Of a stretch of DNA of 41,500 nucleotides, positions 27,281-34,840 are shown in pieces (within the stretch, counting starts at the first letter, position 1; each line of letters starts with the position of its first letter). Location: the NCBI GenBank assembly GCA_031291845.1, contig JARLIH010000310.1, positions 1 through 41,500 of the forward strand. The letters are read 5' to 3'. The notes beneath the pieces were generated by a model. It was not told the origin of the DNA. It made no database searches and was given only the letters and a program-made list of their open reading frames with translations. The stretch comes from Isosphaeraceae bacterium. GTDB taxonomy: Bacteria; Planctomycetota; Planctomycetia; Isosphaerales; Isosphaeraceae. Made by a program: the position numbers and the translations under genes.

Positions 27281-28935
27281 ATGGAACGATCCGATCGGGC
27301 ATGGATGCCCATGGCGGCCTTGCTACTCTGCTGGGTGGCGCCCGCCCCCTGCGCAGCCCAGCAGCCGGTTTTGTCGACCTCGCCGCCCCCCCGGCCGTCA
27401 ACCCCAGCGGCCCGGACGCGATGCGATCGCCGGCTGGTGCGGTGGGGAGTGGCGGGTCGGCGACGACGGAAGTCAACCCCCTCGCGACCGGGCTGAAGCT
27501 GAAATCAGCGCCGTTGGAGTCGACCGACCTCCAGTTCCCGATCAACCTCGCCACCGCGCTGCGGCTTTCCGACGCCCGGCCCTTGATCGTGGCCGCTGCG
27601 CAGGCCAGCGTGTGGGTGGCCGAGGCGGAGCTCACGCGGGCCAAGGTCCTCTGGATCCCGTACCTCAACATCGGTTTCGACTACCTCCGGCACGACGGCG
27701 GCGGCCCCGACTTCAACAAGGGGATCATGACCGCGCCGAGCGTGAACTTCTTCTACGGCGGTGCCGGCATGTGGGGGGGGATGGATGGGATCTCCACGAC
27801 CGACGCCTATTTCCAGCCCTTGGTCCAGCGGCAGGTGCTGAACGCCGCGCACTGGAAAATCCAGGCCGCGAAGAACGACGCCGTGCAGCAGACGGCCGAC
27901 GCTTACTTCCGGGTCCACCAGAACCGCGGGATCTACGCCGGTGCCCTCTACTCGGTCGAGCGGGGGCGCGACCTGGTCGAGCGCGTGACGCAACTGAGCC
28001 GCGAGTTCGTCCCCAAGGTCGAGATCGAACGAGCCCGCAACATGCTGGCCGACCTCGAGCAGCAGGCCGTGTCCGCACGCCAGGAGTGGCGGGTCGCCAG
28101 CGCCGACCTTACCCAGGTGCTCCGGCTCGACCCCCGCGCTGTCGTCGTGCCGCTCGAACACGACCACGTGCAGGTCACCCTCATCGACCCGGGCCGGCCG
28201 CTCGACGACCTGATGCCGATCGCATTGACGAACCGCCCCGAGCTCGGTTCGCAGCAGGCGCTCGTGCAGGCCATGTTGCAACAGATCCGCCGGGAGAAAA
28301 TGCGGCCATTCTTGCCGAAGATCTATATCAACGGCTTTCAGACTCCCTACGAGATGATGCAGGCCGGGATTTTCGGCCTCGGCCCCAACAGCAGCCTCAA
28401 CCAGTGGAGGGGCCGTGACGACCTGAGCTACCAGCCGATGTGGCAGCTCGAAGCCTTCGGGATCGGCAACCTCGCGCGGATCAAGGAACAGCGCGGGAAC
28501 CAGTCGCGGGCCATCATCGAGTTGTTCAAGACCCAGGACATGGTGGCCGCGGAGGTGACCCGTGCCCAGGCCCGCGTGCAGTCGGCGGCGGCCCGCGTGC
28601 TCCAGGCCGACCGGGCGATGCGCACGGCGATCATCACGTTCAACGGGAACTACGAAGGATTACAGCAGACCACCCGGCTGGGCAACGTCCTGGTCCTGGT
28701 CAACCGGCCGCAAGAGGCGGTCTTCGCCCTCCAGCTCTTGATGGTGGCCTTCAACGAGTACTTCACCACCGTTGCTGAGTACAACCACTCTCAGTTCGAG
28801 CTGTTCCACGCGCTGGGATACCCGGGGCGCGAGCTCGCGCAGCTCCGGTCTCCCGGCGACATCCAGCCGGTGGATACGACGCGTCCGGCGTACCTGCCCC
28901 CGGTGGGCAACGGGCCGCCTCCGGCAACCCGCTGA
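27281..28935 (+). CDS. TolC-type outer-membrane factor OMF-3, signal peptide and body in different frames
   Basis: The body (open from ATG 27301, frame 1) has both OEP repeats, RHDGGGPDFNKGIMTAP and the tail YLPPVGNGPPPATR. Read alone, however, that frame starts MDAHGGLATLLGGARPLRSP, with no signal peptide. The signal peptide is in frame 2 from ATG 27281: MERSDRAWMPMAALLLCWVA then PAPCAAQ, closely like OMF-2 (ALLLCWVEPSPCAAQ); this frame ends at TGA 27494-27496. Adding one base in the run of seven C at 27386-27392 joins the two into a normal OMF with the linker TSPPPPAVNPSGP, matching the other copies. The gene is therefore frameshifted in this sequence: a sequencing slip, a disabled gene, or a phase-variable tract. 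The body is intact and clearly under protein-level constraint. Confidence 0.85.
27386..27392 (+). repeat. C7 homopolymer at the OMF-3 frame break
   Basis: Seven consecutive C lie just after the OMF-3 signal-peptide region. With eight C (or five) the signal peptide and the body would be in one frame. Slippage-prone tracts in this position are typical of phase-variable surface proteins and also of sequencing errors. Confidence 0.6.
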
Positions 28936-29000
28936 GCAACGGCATTCTACGGACAAAGACGTTGGTTCCTGGATCCGCTGGTGCGGGAGGGGCTTAATCC

Positions 29001-29693
29001 ATGCGTGAACGCCCGATCGAAAAGTTTCGTCCGATTCTCGAGCCGTTGGAAGAGAAGCGGCCCCTTAGCGCGAGTGCGTCAGCGGCCCCCATCGCCGATT
29101 GGAACGCCGGCACACAGGCCACCGTTTCCCCTGATTCGGTGAAACCCAACTTCGGGTTTCTCGTCTACCGCATCACGCAACCGAACCAGTTCAACAACCA
29201 CCTCACCCCTCCGTTCGGCCATGTCCTGGTCCAGAACGTCCGACCCGTTCCGGGCCAGGAATACAACGTGCTCCAGGTGGCCGTGAGAAACGGGACCCTG
29301 CAAACGTTTACGGCGAGCGACGGGCTCTCGGTGAAGGTCTCCGGGCAGAACTACTTCACCCCGATCCTGACCGGGAACGAAACATGGAAGCCAGTCCAAG
29401 ATTTCATCTTTTATATTCTGACCAAGAAGTACTATCCGCTGGCGAATCAAGTCACGGATGGCTTCGTGTTCGACCTCGGTGGCGCGAAGTCGGCCGCGAT
29501 TCCGGGGCCATCGGGAATCTTCCTGCGGATTAAGTACAACCCCGCCACGATCAACAAGGTGCTCGACTGGATCGTCCAGTTCGGCCCGGGCGCGGAGGGG
29601 GGCGCGGGCGTGAAGTACGGCATGCCCGACACAGCGCTCTACCAGTTCGTCACCGCGCAGACCAAGCGAAACGACTTCGGCGGCTACTTTTGA
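29001..29693 (+). CDS. LEPR-XLL-type protein between two OMF genes
   Basis: The product has 230 residues. It begins MRERPIEKFRPILEPLEEKR and continues PLSASAS: the same N-terminal signature as the PKD protein at 1299-2984 (LE-x-LEE-K/R-x-x-LSASAS). The rest has no domain I recognise. It is rich in aromatic and beta-forming residues (FGFLVYRITQPNQFNN, VLQVAVRNGTLQTFTASDGL, DFIFYILTKKYYPLANQ), suggesting a compact exported beta-protein. GGAGGG precedes the ATG. It lies 65 bases after OMF-3 and about 120 before OMF-4, so it is probably in one operon with them; by position it may be a cargo or an accessory surface part of the export machine, which is inference only. Confidence 0.82.
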   Translation: MRERPIEKFRPILEPLEEKRPLSASASAAPIADWNAGTQATVSPDSVKPNFGFLVYRITQPNQFNNHLTPPFGHVLVQNVRPVPGQEYNVLQVAVRNGTLQTFTASDGLSVKVSGQNYFTPILTGNETWKPVQDFIFYILTKKYYPLANQVTDGFVFDLGGAKSAAIPGPSGIFLRIKYNPATINKVLDWIVQFGPGAEGGAGVKYGMPDTALYQFVTAQTKRNDFGGYF

Positions 29694-29812
29694 CAGTCGA
29701 TCTTGGCGTGCCGCGCCCCCCTTTCCCCCCCCTTGGAACACGAGGGCCGTCGCGGCAGGAAAAGCCTTTGCGCGTGATCGCACGGAGTATCCCGTGAATG
29801 GAGGGGGGCGTC

Positions 29813-31690
29813 GTGAAGAGGAGTATCGCCTGGAAATCGATCGTCGCCGTAGCCGCGCTCGTCGGCTGGGTTCGGTCCCCCCGTTGCCTGGGCCAGGCGT
29901 TGGAAACCGAGGGACCGAGCCCCACGCCCCACGCCTCGCTTGCAGCGCCACCGTCCGCGCTTCCCACACGGCCGGTGGACTCGCTGCCGTCGACGGTATC
30001 GCCGGCCATCGAACGATTCCTCAAGGAGCGAGGCGAGGAGCTACCGCCGCAGCCGCCGCGCGACGTCCCCGGCGCCGCACCTGGACGCGAGCCGGTGCCG
30101 GCCGCAGCGGCGTCTCCCTTGACGACCCTCAACCTGCGAGCGCGCCAGGAGAGCCGCGATCTACCTTCCCCGTTGCCGCCTCCGGCGGCGCCCCCGGCCG
30201 GGGCGCCGGCAAACGGCCACGCTACGGCGCCGGATTTTCCGTCGCTCGAGTTCGGTTTCAAGATCAAGCCCGCGCCGCTCGAGCCGACGGACCTGGGATT
30301 CCCGATCAACCTCGCCACCGCGCTGCGGCTTTCGGACGCCCGGCCGCTGATCGTCGCCGCCGCGCAGGCCGGCGTGTGGGTGGCCGAGGCGCAGCTCACG
30401 CGGTCCAAGGTCCTCTGGGTGCCGACGTTCGTGTTCGGAATCGATTACCTCCGCCACGACGGCGGCGGTCCGGACTTCAACAAGGGCATCATGACCGCGC
30501 CCAGCGTGAACTATGCCGAAGGTGGCGCGGGTGCGATGCTGTACGTCAACCTGACAGACGCCATCTTTGAGCCCCTCGTGCAGCGACAAACGCTGAACTC
30601 CGCACATTTCGACGTCCAGGCCGCCAAGAACGACGCCGTGCTCCAGACGGCCGACGCCTACTTCCACGTGCACCAGTACCGCGGGATGTACGCGGGGGCC
30701 CTCTACACGGTCGAGCGGGGACGCGACCTAATCGAGCGCATCGCCCAATTGAGCAGGGAGCTCGTCCCCACGGTCGAGGTGGAACGGGCCCGCAACATGC
30801 TCGCCGACCTCGAGCAGCGTGCTGTATCCGCGCGCCAGGAATGGCGGGTCGCCAGCGCCAACCTCACCCAGGTGCTCCGGCTCGACCCCCGCGCTGTCGT
30901 CGTGCCGCTCGAACACGACCACGTGCAGATCACCCTGGTCGACCCCGGCCGGTCGCTCGACGACCTGATGCCGGTCGCCCTGGTCAACCGTCCCGAGCTG
31001 TCGTCGCGCCAGGCGCTCATCCAGGCGGCGGAGGCTCGGGTCCGGCGGGAGAAGATGCGGCCGGTCCTCCCCCTCGTCATGCTCAACGGCTTCCAGACGC
31101 CGACCATGTATCAGCAGTTCGGGCTCTTCGCCCTCGGCCCCAACAGCAGCCTCAACCAGTTCAATGGCCGTGTTGACGTGAACATCCAGCTCATGTGGCA
31201 ACTCGAAGGATTTGGGATCGGGAACCTCGCACGCATCAAGAACCAGCGGGGCGCTCAGTCACAGGCCATCATCGAGCTGCGCAACGCCCAGGACATGGTG
31301 GCGGCGGACGTGACGCGTGCCCTGGCGAACGTTCAGTCGGCGGCGGCCCGCGTCCTCCAGGCCGACCGCGCCCTCCGCACGGGCATCATCACCTTCAACG
31401 GCCACCTTGAGGGCCTGGGGCAGACCAGACGTCTGGAAAACGTGCTGGTCTTGACCTTCAGGCCGCAAGAAGCGGTCTACTCCCTCGAGCAATTGAACGT
31501 TTCCTTTAACGAGTACTTCACCACGGTTACCGAGTACAACCGGGCGCAGTTCGAGCTGTTTCACGCGCTGGGGTACCCGGCCAGTGAGATCGCGCGGCTC
31601 CGGCTGCCCGGTGCCGTCGTGCCGGTCGATACCGCGCGTCCTGCGTACCTGCCCTCGGTGGGCAACGGGCCGCCGCCGGCAACCCGCTGA
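29813..31690 (+). CDS. TolC-type outer-membrane factor OMF-4
   Basis: I prefer GTG 29813, directly after the ribosome-binding site GGAGGGGGG, to the in-frame ATG 29798 that lies upstream of that site. The product is 625 residues: signal VKRSIAWKSIVAVAALVGWV with cleavage near CLGQ, a very long Pro/Ala-rich linker (to about residue 150) that contains SPAIERFLKERGEELPPQPP, similar to the linker of OMF-2, then the two OEP domains. RHDGGGPDFNKGIMTAP is intact, but the next segment (SVNYAEGGAGAMLYVN) is the most diverged of the four. The tail is YLPSVGNGPPPATR. Closest in sequence to OMF-3 (shared ARQEWRVAS, DPRAVVVPLEHDHVQ). It follows the LEPR-XLL protein and precedes a PDZ protein; its pump partner is not fixed. 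Confidence 0.93.
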   Translation: MKRSIAWKSIVAVAALVGWVRSPRCLGQALETEGPSPTPHASLAAPPSALPTRPVDSLPSTVSPAIERFLKERGEELPPQPPRDVPGAAPGREPVPAAAASPLTTLNLRARQESRDLPSPLPPPAAPPAGAPANGHATAPDFPSLEFGFKIKPAPLEPTDLGFPINLATALRLSDARPLIVAAAQAGVWVAEAQLTRSKVLWVPTFVFGIDYLRHDGGGPDFNKGIMTAPSVNYAEGGAGAMLYVNLTDAIFEPLVQRQTLNSAHFDVQAAKNDAVLQTADAYFHVHQYRGMYAGALYTVERGRDLIERIAQLSRELVPTVEVERARNMLADLEQRAVSARQEWRVASANLTQVLRLDPRAVVVPLEHDHVQITLVDPGRSLDDLMPVALVNRPELSSRQALIQAAEARVRREKMRPVLPLVMLNGFQTPTMYQQFGLFALGPNSSLNQFNGRVDVNIQLMWQLEGFGIGNLARIKNQRGAQSQAIIELRNAQDMVAADVTRALANVQSAAARVLQADRALRTGIITFNGHLEGLGQTRRLENVLVLTFRPQEAVYSLEQLNVSFNEYFTTVTEYNRAQFELFHALGYPASEIARLRLPGAVVPVDTARPAYLPSVGNGPPPATR

Positions 31691-31859
31691 GCGCGGTGAC
31701 GTGCCCGTTCTCGATTTTCGGGAATCGGTGATCGCTCATGAGCCAACAATCGATCGTTACGGTTCATCAGGCACCAGGGTCAGTTCATCCGGACGGTAGT
31801 CGGGTCGCAGGCACGCCGGGCTTCGCGCTCGGGCACTGTCCATTTACAGGAATTCGCCA

Positions 31860-32768
31860 ATGATTTCGCTGATGAAGAGCGGCGGCAGAGTCCCCTTGAA
31901 CGTGCTCGCCCTGGCGCTCGGGGCCTGGGTCCTCTCCGGTCCGGCGGCGGTGGCGGACGGCGAGCAATGCGTGATCGAGAGCCACGGCCAAAAGCCTGTG
32001 AAACGAGGCCTGCTGGACCGCTGCCAGCAACCCTCGGAGCTCGGCACGCGGGGTTACGGTCCTCCCGGGCTGTTCCCCGGCTTCCAGGGGTTCGGCCTCG
32101 GGTACCACCTCGGCTACGGCTATGGCGGCGACGCCCTGGGCCCGGGGGCCGACGGGGGTTATCCCTTCTACGGCGGCCCCGGCTATCCCCACTGCTGGCC
32201 GACGCTGCGGCGGATCGGCGGCATCACGCCCTTCCCCTATTTCGGCGGACCCGGCTATCCCACCCCCAGCAATCCCAACTACTTCGGCGGCGTCGGACCG
32301 CTCGTCGCCGACACACCGGTGGTGACGATCGGCGACGATCAATACGACACCGGCTACGGCGGCTTCACCGGCGCCGTTCCCTATCCCGAGGAGGTCCTGG
32401 CTCCTTATACGACCCGCGCCGGAGCGCTAGGATCGGCCGCCGGCGCCAGCTTGCCGAACCCGTCCGCGCCACCCGCGAACGCCGAATCGCCCGTCGAAGG
32501 CCGTTCGCTCGGGATCGATGCCGAACCCTTCGCCGCCGCCGACGGCCTCCGTGGGATGAAGGTTTCCAAGGTTTATCCCGGGAGCGTGGGCGAGAAGGCC
32601 GGCCTTCATACCGGCGATGTAATCCATTCCATCAACGGGTACGTCACGGAACAGCCGATCAACCTGACGTGGATCCTCGCGCACGCCGCAGCCGACAACG
32701 TGCTCAAAATGTCCGTGCGCACGGCAAGCGACGGCAAGGTGCACACCGTGACGGGGAAGCTCCCTTGA
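31860..32768 (+). CDS. Exported Gly/Tyr/Pro-rich protein with C-terminal PDZ domain
   Basis: The product has 302 residues. The N-terminus has a signal peptide (VPLNVLALALGAWVLSGPAA, cleavage near AVADG). Residues 60-170 are dominated by Gly, Tyr, Pro and Phe (GFQGFGLGYHLGYGYGGDA, FPYFGGPGYPTPSNPNYFGG), typical of planctomycete envelope proteins. From about residue 215 a PDZ domain follows: GLRGMKVSKVYPGSVGEKAG, then GLHTGDVIHSINGYVTEQPI, the carboxylate-binding region and substrate groove of PDZ folds. No protease domain is attached, so it is likely a binding or scaffold protein that recognises C-termini in the envelope. PDZ domains bind C-terminal peptides, and all four OMFs have a conserved C-terminal peptide; a link is conceivable. 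AGGAAT precedes the ATG. It is 170 bases after OMF-4. Confidence 0.85.
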   Translation: MISLMKSGGRVPLNVLALALGAWVLSGPAAVADGEQCVIESHGQKPVKRGLLDRCQQPSELGTRGYGPPGLFPGFQGFGLGYHLGYGYGGDALGPGADGGYPFYGGPGYPHCWPTLRRIGGITPFPYFGGPGYPTPSNPNYFGGVGPLVADTPVVTIGDDQYDTGYGGFTGAVPYPEEVLAPYTTRAGALGSAAGASLPNPSAPPANAESPVEGRSLGIDAEPFAAADGLRGMKVSKVYPGSVGEKAGLHTGDVIHSINGYVTEQPINLTWILAHAAADNVLKMSVRTASDGKVHTVTGKLP

Positions 32769-33077
32769 TCGGGCGACGGCCGAGGGGGAAACTCGCTGGG
32801 GCTCGGTACGCCGCGGTGAGTCCCTGGGGCGCGGGAGTTTTTTCGACACTCGTCGCTGATCCCCAACGGTCTCCCTCACGCGAAGCCGGGGATCTGGGTG
32901 CCATGCCCACGTCTTCGTGGGCATGCGCCACGGGCCGAGCGGGCGGATGGGCGCGTGCCCACGAAGACGTGGGCATGGCACCCAGCACTGTTCTTGCTCA
33001 GCCGTTTTAGCCGAAACCCGAGTCGCGGTGGAGATTCGCGTGAAGTCCCGTTGTTTCTCGCGTTTTTCTGCAGCCGG
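32769..33077. other. Gap between convergent genes with a large palindromic repeat
   Basis: About 310 bases between the PDZ gene (+) and the ABC adaptor gene (-). It holds the 34-base inverted repeat described separately and no gene. A GGGAGTTTTTT string at about 32836-32846 resembles a terminator end, but the preceding stem is only about four base pairs. Confidence 0.5.
32896..32983. repeat. 34-base inverted repeat, each arm itself palindromic
   Basis: The arms 32896-32929 and 32950-32983 are reverse complements over 34 bases with one T/C difference (a U-G wobble as RNA); the loop is 20 bases. Each arm contains TGCCCACG-4-CGTGGGCA, a perfect 8-bp hairpin with a 4-base loop. It can form one long cruciform or two small hairpins. 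Position between convergent genes fits a two-way terminator; the regular structure also fits a dispersed REP-like element. Confidence 0.88.
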
Positions 33078-34127
33078 TCAGTGCGCCATGAGGCCAATGA
33101 GCACGCGCACGCCTTGACCGAGGCGCAGGCGCGGCTGTCCCGGTTCGAGGACGATGACGCACTCCAGCGTCCGCACGTCGCTCATCTGGGACGGGTCGTG
33201 CAGCACGGTCCGGCGCTGGCTGTACCAGCCGGCCACACGGTCGAGGCGGCCGCGGTACGACACGGTGGAATCCGCCTCGTCCTGGACGACCACCGACTCA
33301 CCCTCCTTCAGGCGCGGGGCGAACTCTTGTTCGACCGTGGCTCGGATAACTTGCGGGCCATCGGCCGCGAACAAGAGGGCCGGCTGGCCCCGCTCGGCCG
33401 CCAGAATGTCGCCTGGGCCGACGAGGATGCGCAGCACCGTACCCGGCCTCGGCGCCTTGACGCGACACTCATCGAGCGCGAGCCTGGCCTGGTCGCGGCG
33501 CGCCTCGGCCACAGCCACCTCGGACTCCGCGCGCCGGATCTCGGCGTCGCCGTCGCGGGCCTTCAGCTCGGCCAGGCGCTGTGCCTCCGCGCGCTCCAGG
33601 GCCTCCAGCTCGCGGACCTCCAGCTCGGCGGCGGACACCTCGACCGCGGCGACGGCGGCCGGCTGGCCCGACTTCTGCCGCTGGGCCAGGAGTTGCCGCG
33701 CGGCGGCGAGCCGGGCCGCCATCGCCTCCTGGACCGACTTCTGCTGCTCGACCCGCTCCCGTTGCTCCCCGGGCAGCTTGCGTGCTTGTTCCAATTGGTG
33801 CCGGCTCAACGTCAGCGCGGCCTCCGCCTCGGCCAGGCGCGCACGGGCCGCGGCGTCCTCCAGGCGGAGCAGCACGGTCCCCTGCGCGACGACCTGGTTT
33901 TCGTGCGCGAGGACCTCGGCGACCCGCCCCGGCTGGAGCGGCAGGAGCGACGCCACCCCGTGCTCCAGGTCGACGGTACCGAAGCAGACGACGCCTTCGG
34001 GCACCGGCTCGGCCTCGCCCGTCGGTGCCGCGCGGGCCGCGGCGGGGTGCCGGAAGAAGAGCGCCGAGGCGGTCAGCGCCGCGCCGGCGACGGTCATCAC
34101 GGTGGACCAGAGCAAGAGTCGCTTCAT
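33078..34127 (-). CDS. HlyD/DevB-like periplasmic adaptor of an ABC exporter
   Basis: The product has 349 residues. One N-terminal membrane anchor (MKRLLLWSTVMTVAGAALTA) is followed by the adaptor plan: lipoyl half (LQPGRVAEVLAHENQVVAQG), a long coiled-coil hairpin of about 130 residues rich in Ala/Glu/Arg/Gln (LAEAEAALTLSRHQLEQARK, ELEALERAEAQRLAELKARD), second lipoyl half (ECRVKAPRPGTVLRILVGPG) and a beta-barrel domain (VIRATVEQEFAPRLKEGESV). Its start overlaps the stop of the ATPase gene by four bases (ATGA). In cyanobacterial DevBCA the adaptor links the ABC permease to the TolC-type HgdD. No OMF gene is in this operon, but OMF-4 is under 2 kb away. Confidence 0.9.
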   Translation of the reverse strand: MKRLLLWSTVMTVAGAALTASALFFRHPAAARAAPTGEAEPVPEGVVCFGTVDLEHGVASLLPLQPGRVAEVLAHENQVVAQGTVLLRLEDAAARARLAEAEAALTLSRHQLEQARKLPGEQRERVEQQKSVQEAMAARLAAARQLLAQRQKSGQPAAVAAVEVSAAELEVRELEALERAEAQRLAELKARDGDAEIRRAESEVAVAEARRDQARLALDECRVKAPRPGTVLRILVGPGDILAAERGQPALLFAADGPQVIRATVEQEFAPRLKEGESVVVQDEADSTVSYRGRLDRVAGWYSQRRTVLHDPSQMSDVRTLECVIVLEPGQPRLRLGQGVRVLIGLMAH

Positions 34128-34831
34128 GGGAGAACCTCGCCGGGCGCAGGGGCCAGCCGGCCGTCGGCCAGGTGCACGACGCGGTCGGCGTACGGCACCA
34201 GCCGGGGATCGTGGCCGACCACGAACAACACAGCGCCGCGGTCACGGGCCGCCGAGCGCAAGAGCTGGATCACCTGCTCGCCGTGTGCCCAGTCGAGCGC
34301 GGCGGTCGGCTCGTCGGCGAAGCAGAAACGCGGCTGTTTGAGCAGCGCACGCCCTACCGCGACGCGCTGCTTTTCGCCGCCCGAGAGCCGGTCCGCGCGG
34401 AGGTGACCGCGGCGTCCCAGGCCGAGCAATTCGAGCATCGCGGCCACGCAACTGCGCGCGTTGCGCCGGCTGGCTCCCTCGCCCCAGCGGAGGATCATCT
34501 CGAGCTGCTCGCTGGCGGTCAGCGACGGGAACAGGTTGAACCCCTGGAACACAAAGCCGAAGTGCCGCAGCCGGAATCGCTCGCGCCGGGCTTCGCTCAG
34601 CCGCCAGAGGTCTTCCCCCAGGACGCGCACCTCGCCTCGATCCGGCCGCAACAGGCCCGAGAGCACGGCCAGCAGCGTGGACTTGCCGCTCCCCGAGGGT
34701 CCCATCAACAGCAGCATCTGTCCCGGGTACAGCTCGAGCGAGACGTCGCGCAGCACACAGACGGTCTCGTCACCGGCGCCGAAGGTATGGTGCAAGTGGC
34801 GCGCGACCAGGGCTGGCTCTTCGCTCGTCAT
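34124..34831 (-). CDS. ABC transporter ATPase, LolD/MacB/DevA-like
   Basis: The product has 235 residues with all nucleotide-binding parts: Walker A GPSGSGKS (44-51), Q-loop FVFQGFNLFPSL, signature LSGGEKQRVAVGRALL, Walker B FCFADEPTAALD and switch His in VVGHDPRL. The MGPSGSGKSTLL and FQGFNLFPSLTA forms fall in the LolD/MacB/DevA type, which powers FtsX-like permeases that extract or push envelope substrates without moving them through the inner membrane themselves. Nine bases separate it from the upstream permease gene and it overlaps the adaptor start, so the three are one operon. No key residue is missing. Confidence 0.94.
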   Translation of the reverse strand: MTSEEPALVARHLHHTFGAGDETVCVLRDVSLELYPGQMLLLMGPSGSGKSTLLAVLSGLLRPDRGEVRVLGEDLWRLSEARRERFRLRHFGFVFQGFNLFPSLTASEQLEMILRWGEGASRRNARSCVAAMLELLGLGRRGHLRADRLSGGEKQRVAVGRALLKQPRFCFADEPTAALDWAHGEQVIQLLRSAARDRGAVLFVVGHDPRLVPYADRVVHLADGRLAPAPGEVLP

Positions 34832-34840
34832 GCGGGTCCC

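Noticed and set aside
27082..27312. Minus-strand 76-codon frame before OMF-3
   Set aside because: No ribosome-binding site or domain, and it overlaps the OMF-3 signal-peptide region.
32820..32850. Possible terminator with six T after the PDZ gene
   Set aside because: The stem is only about four base pairs, too weak to call.
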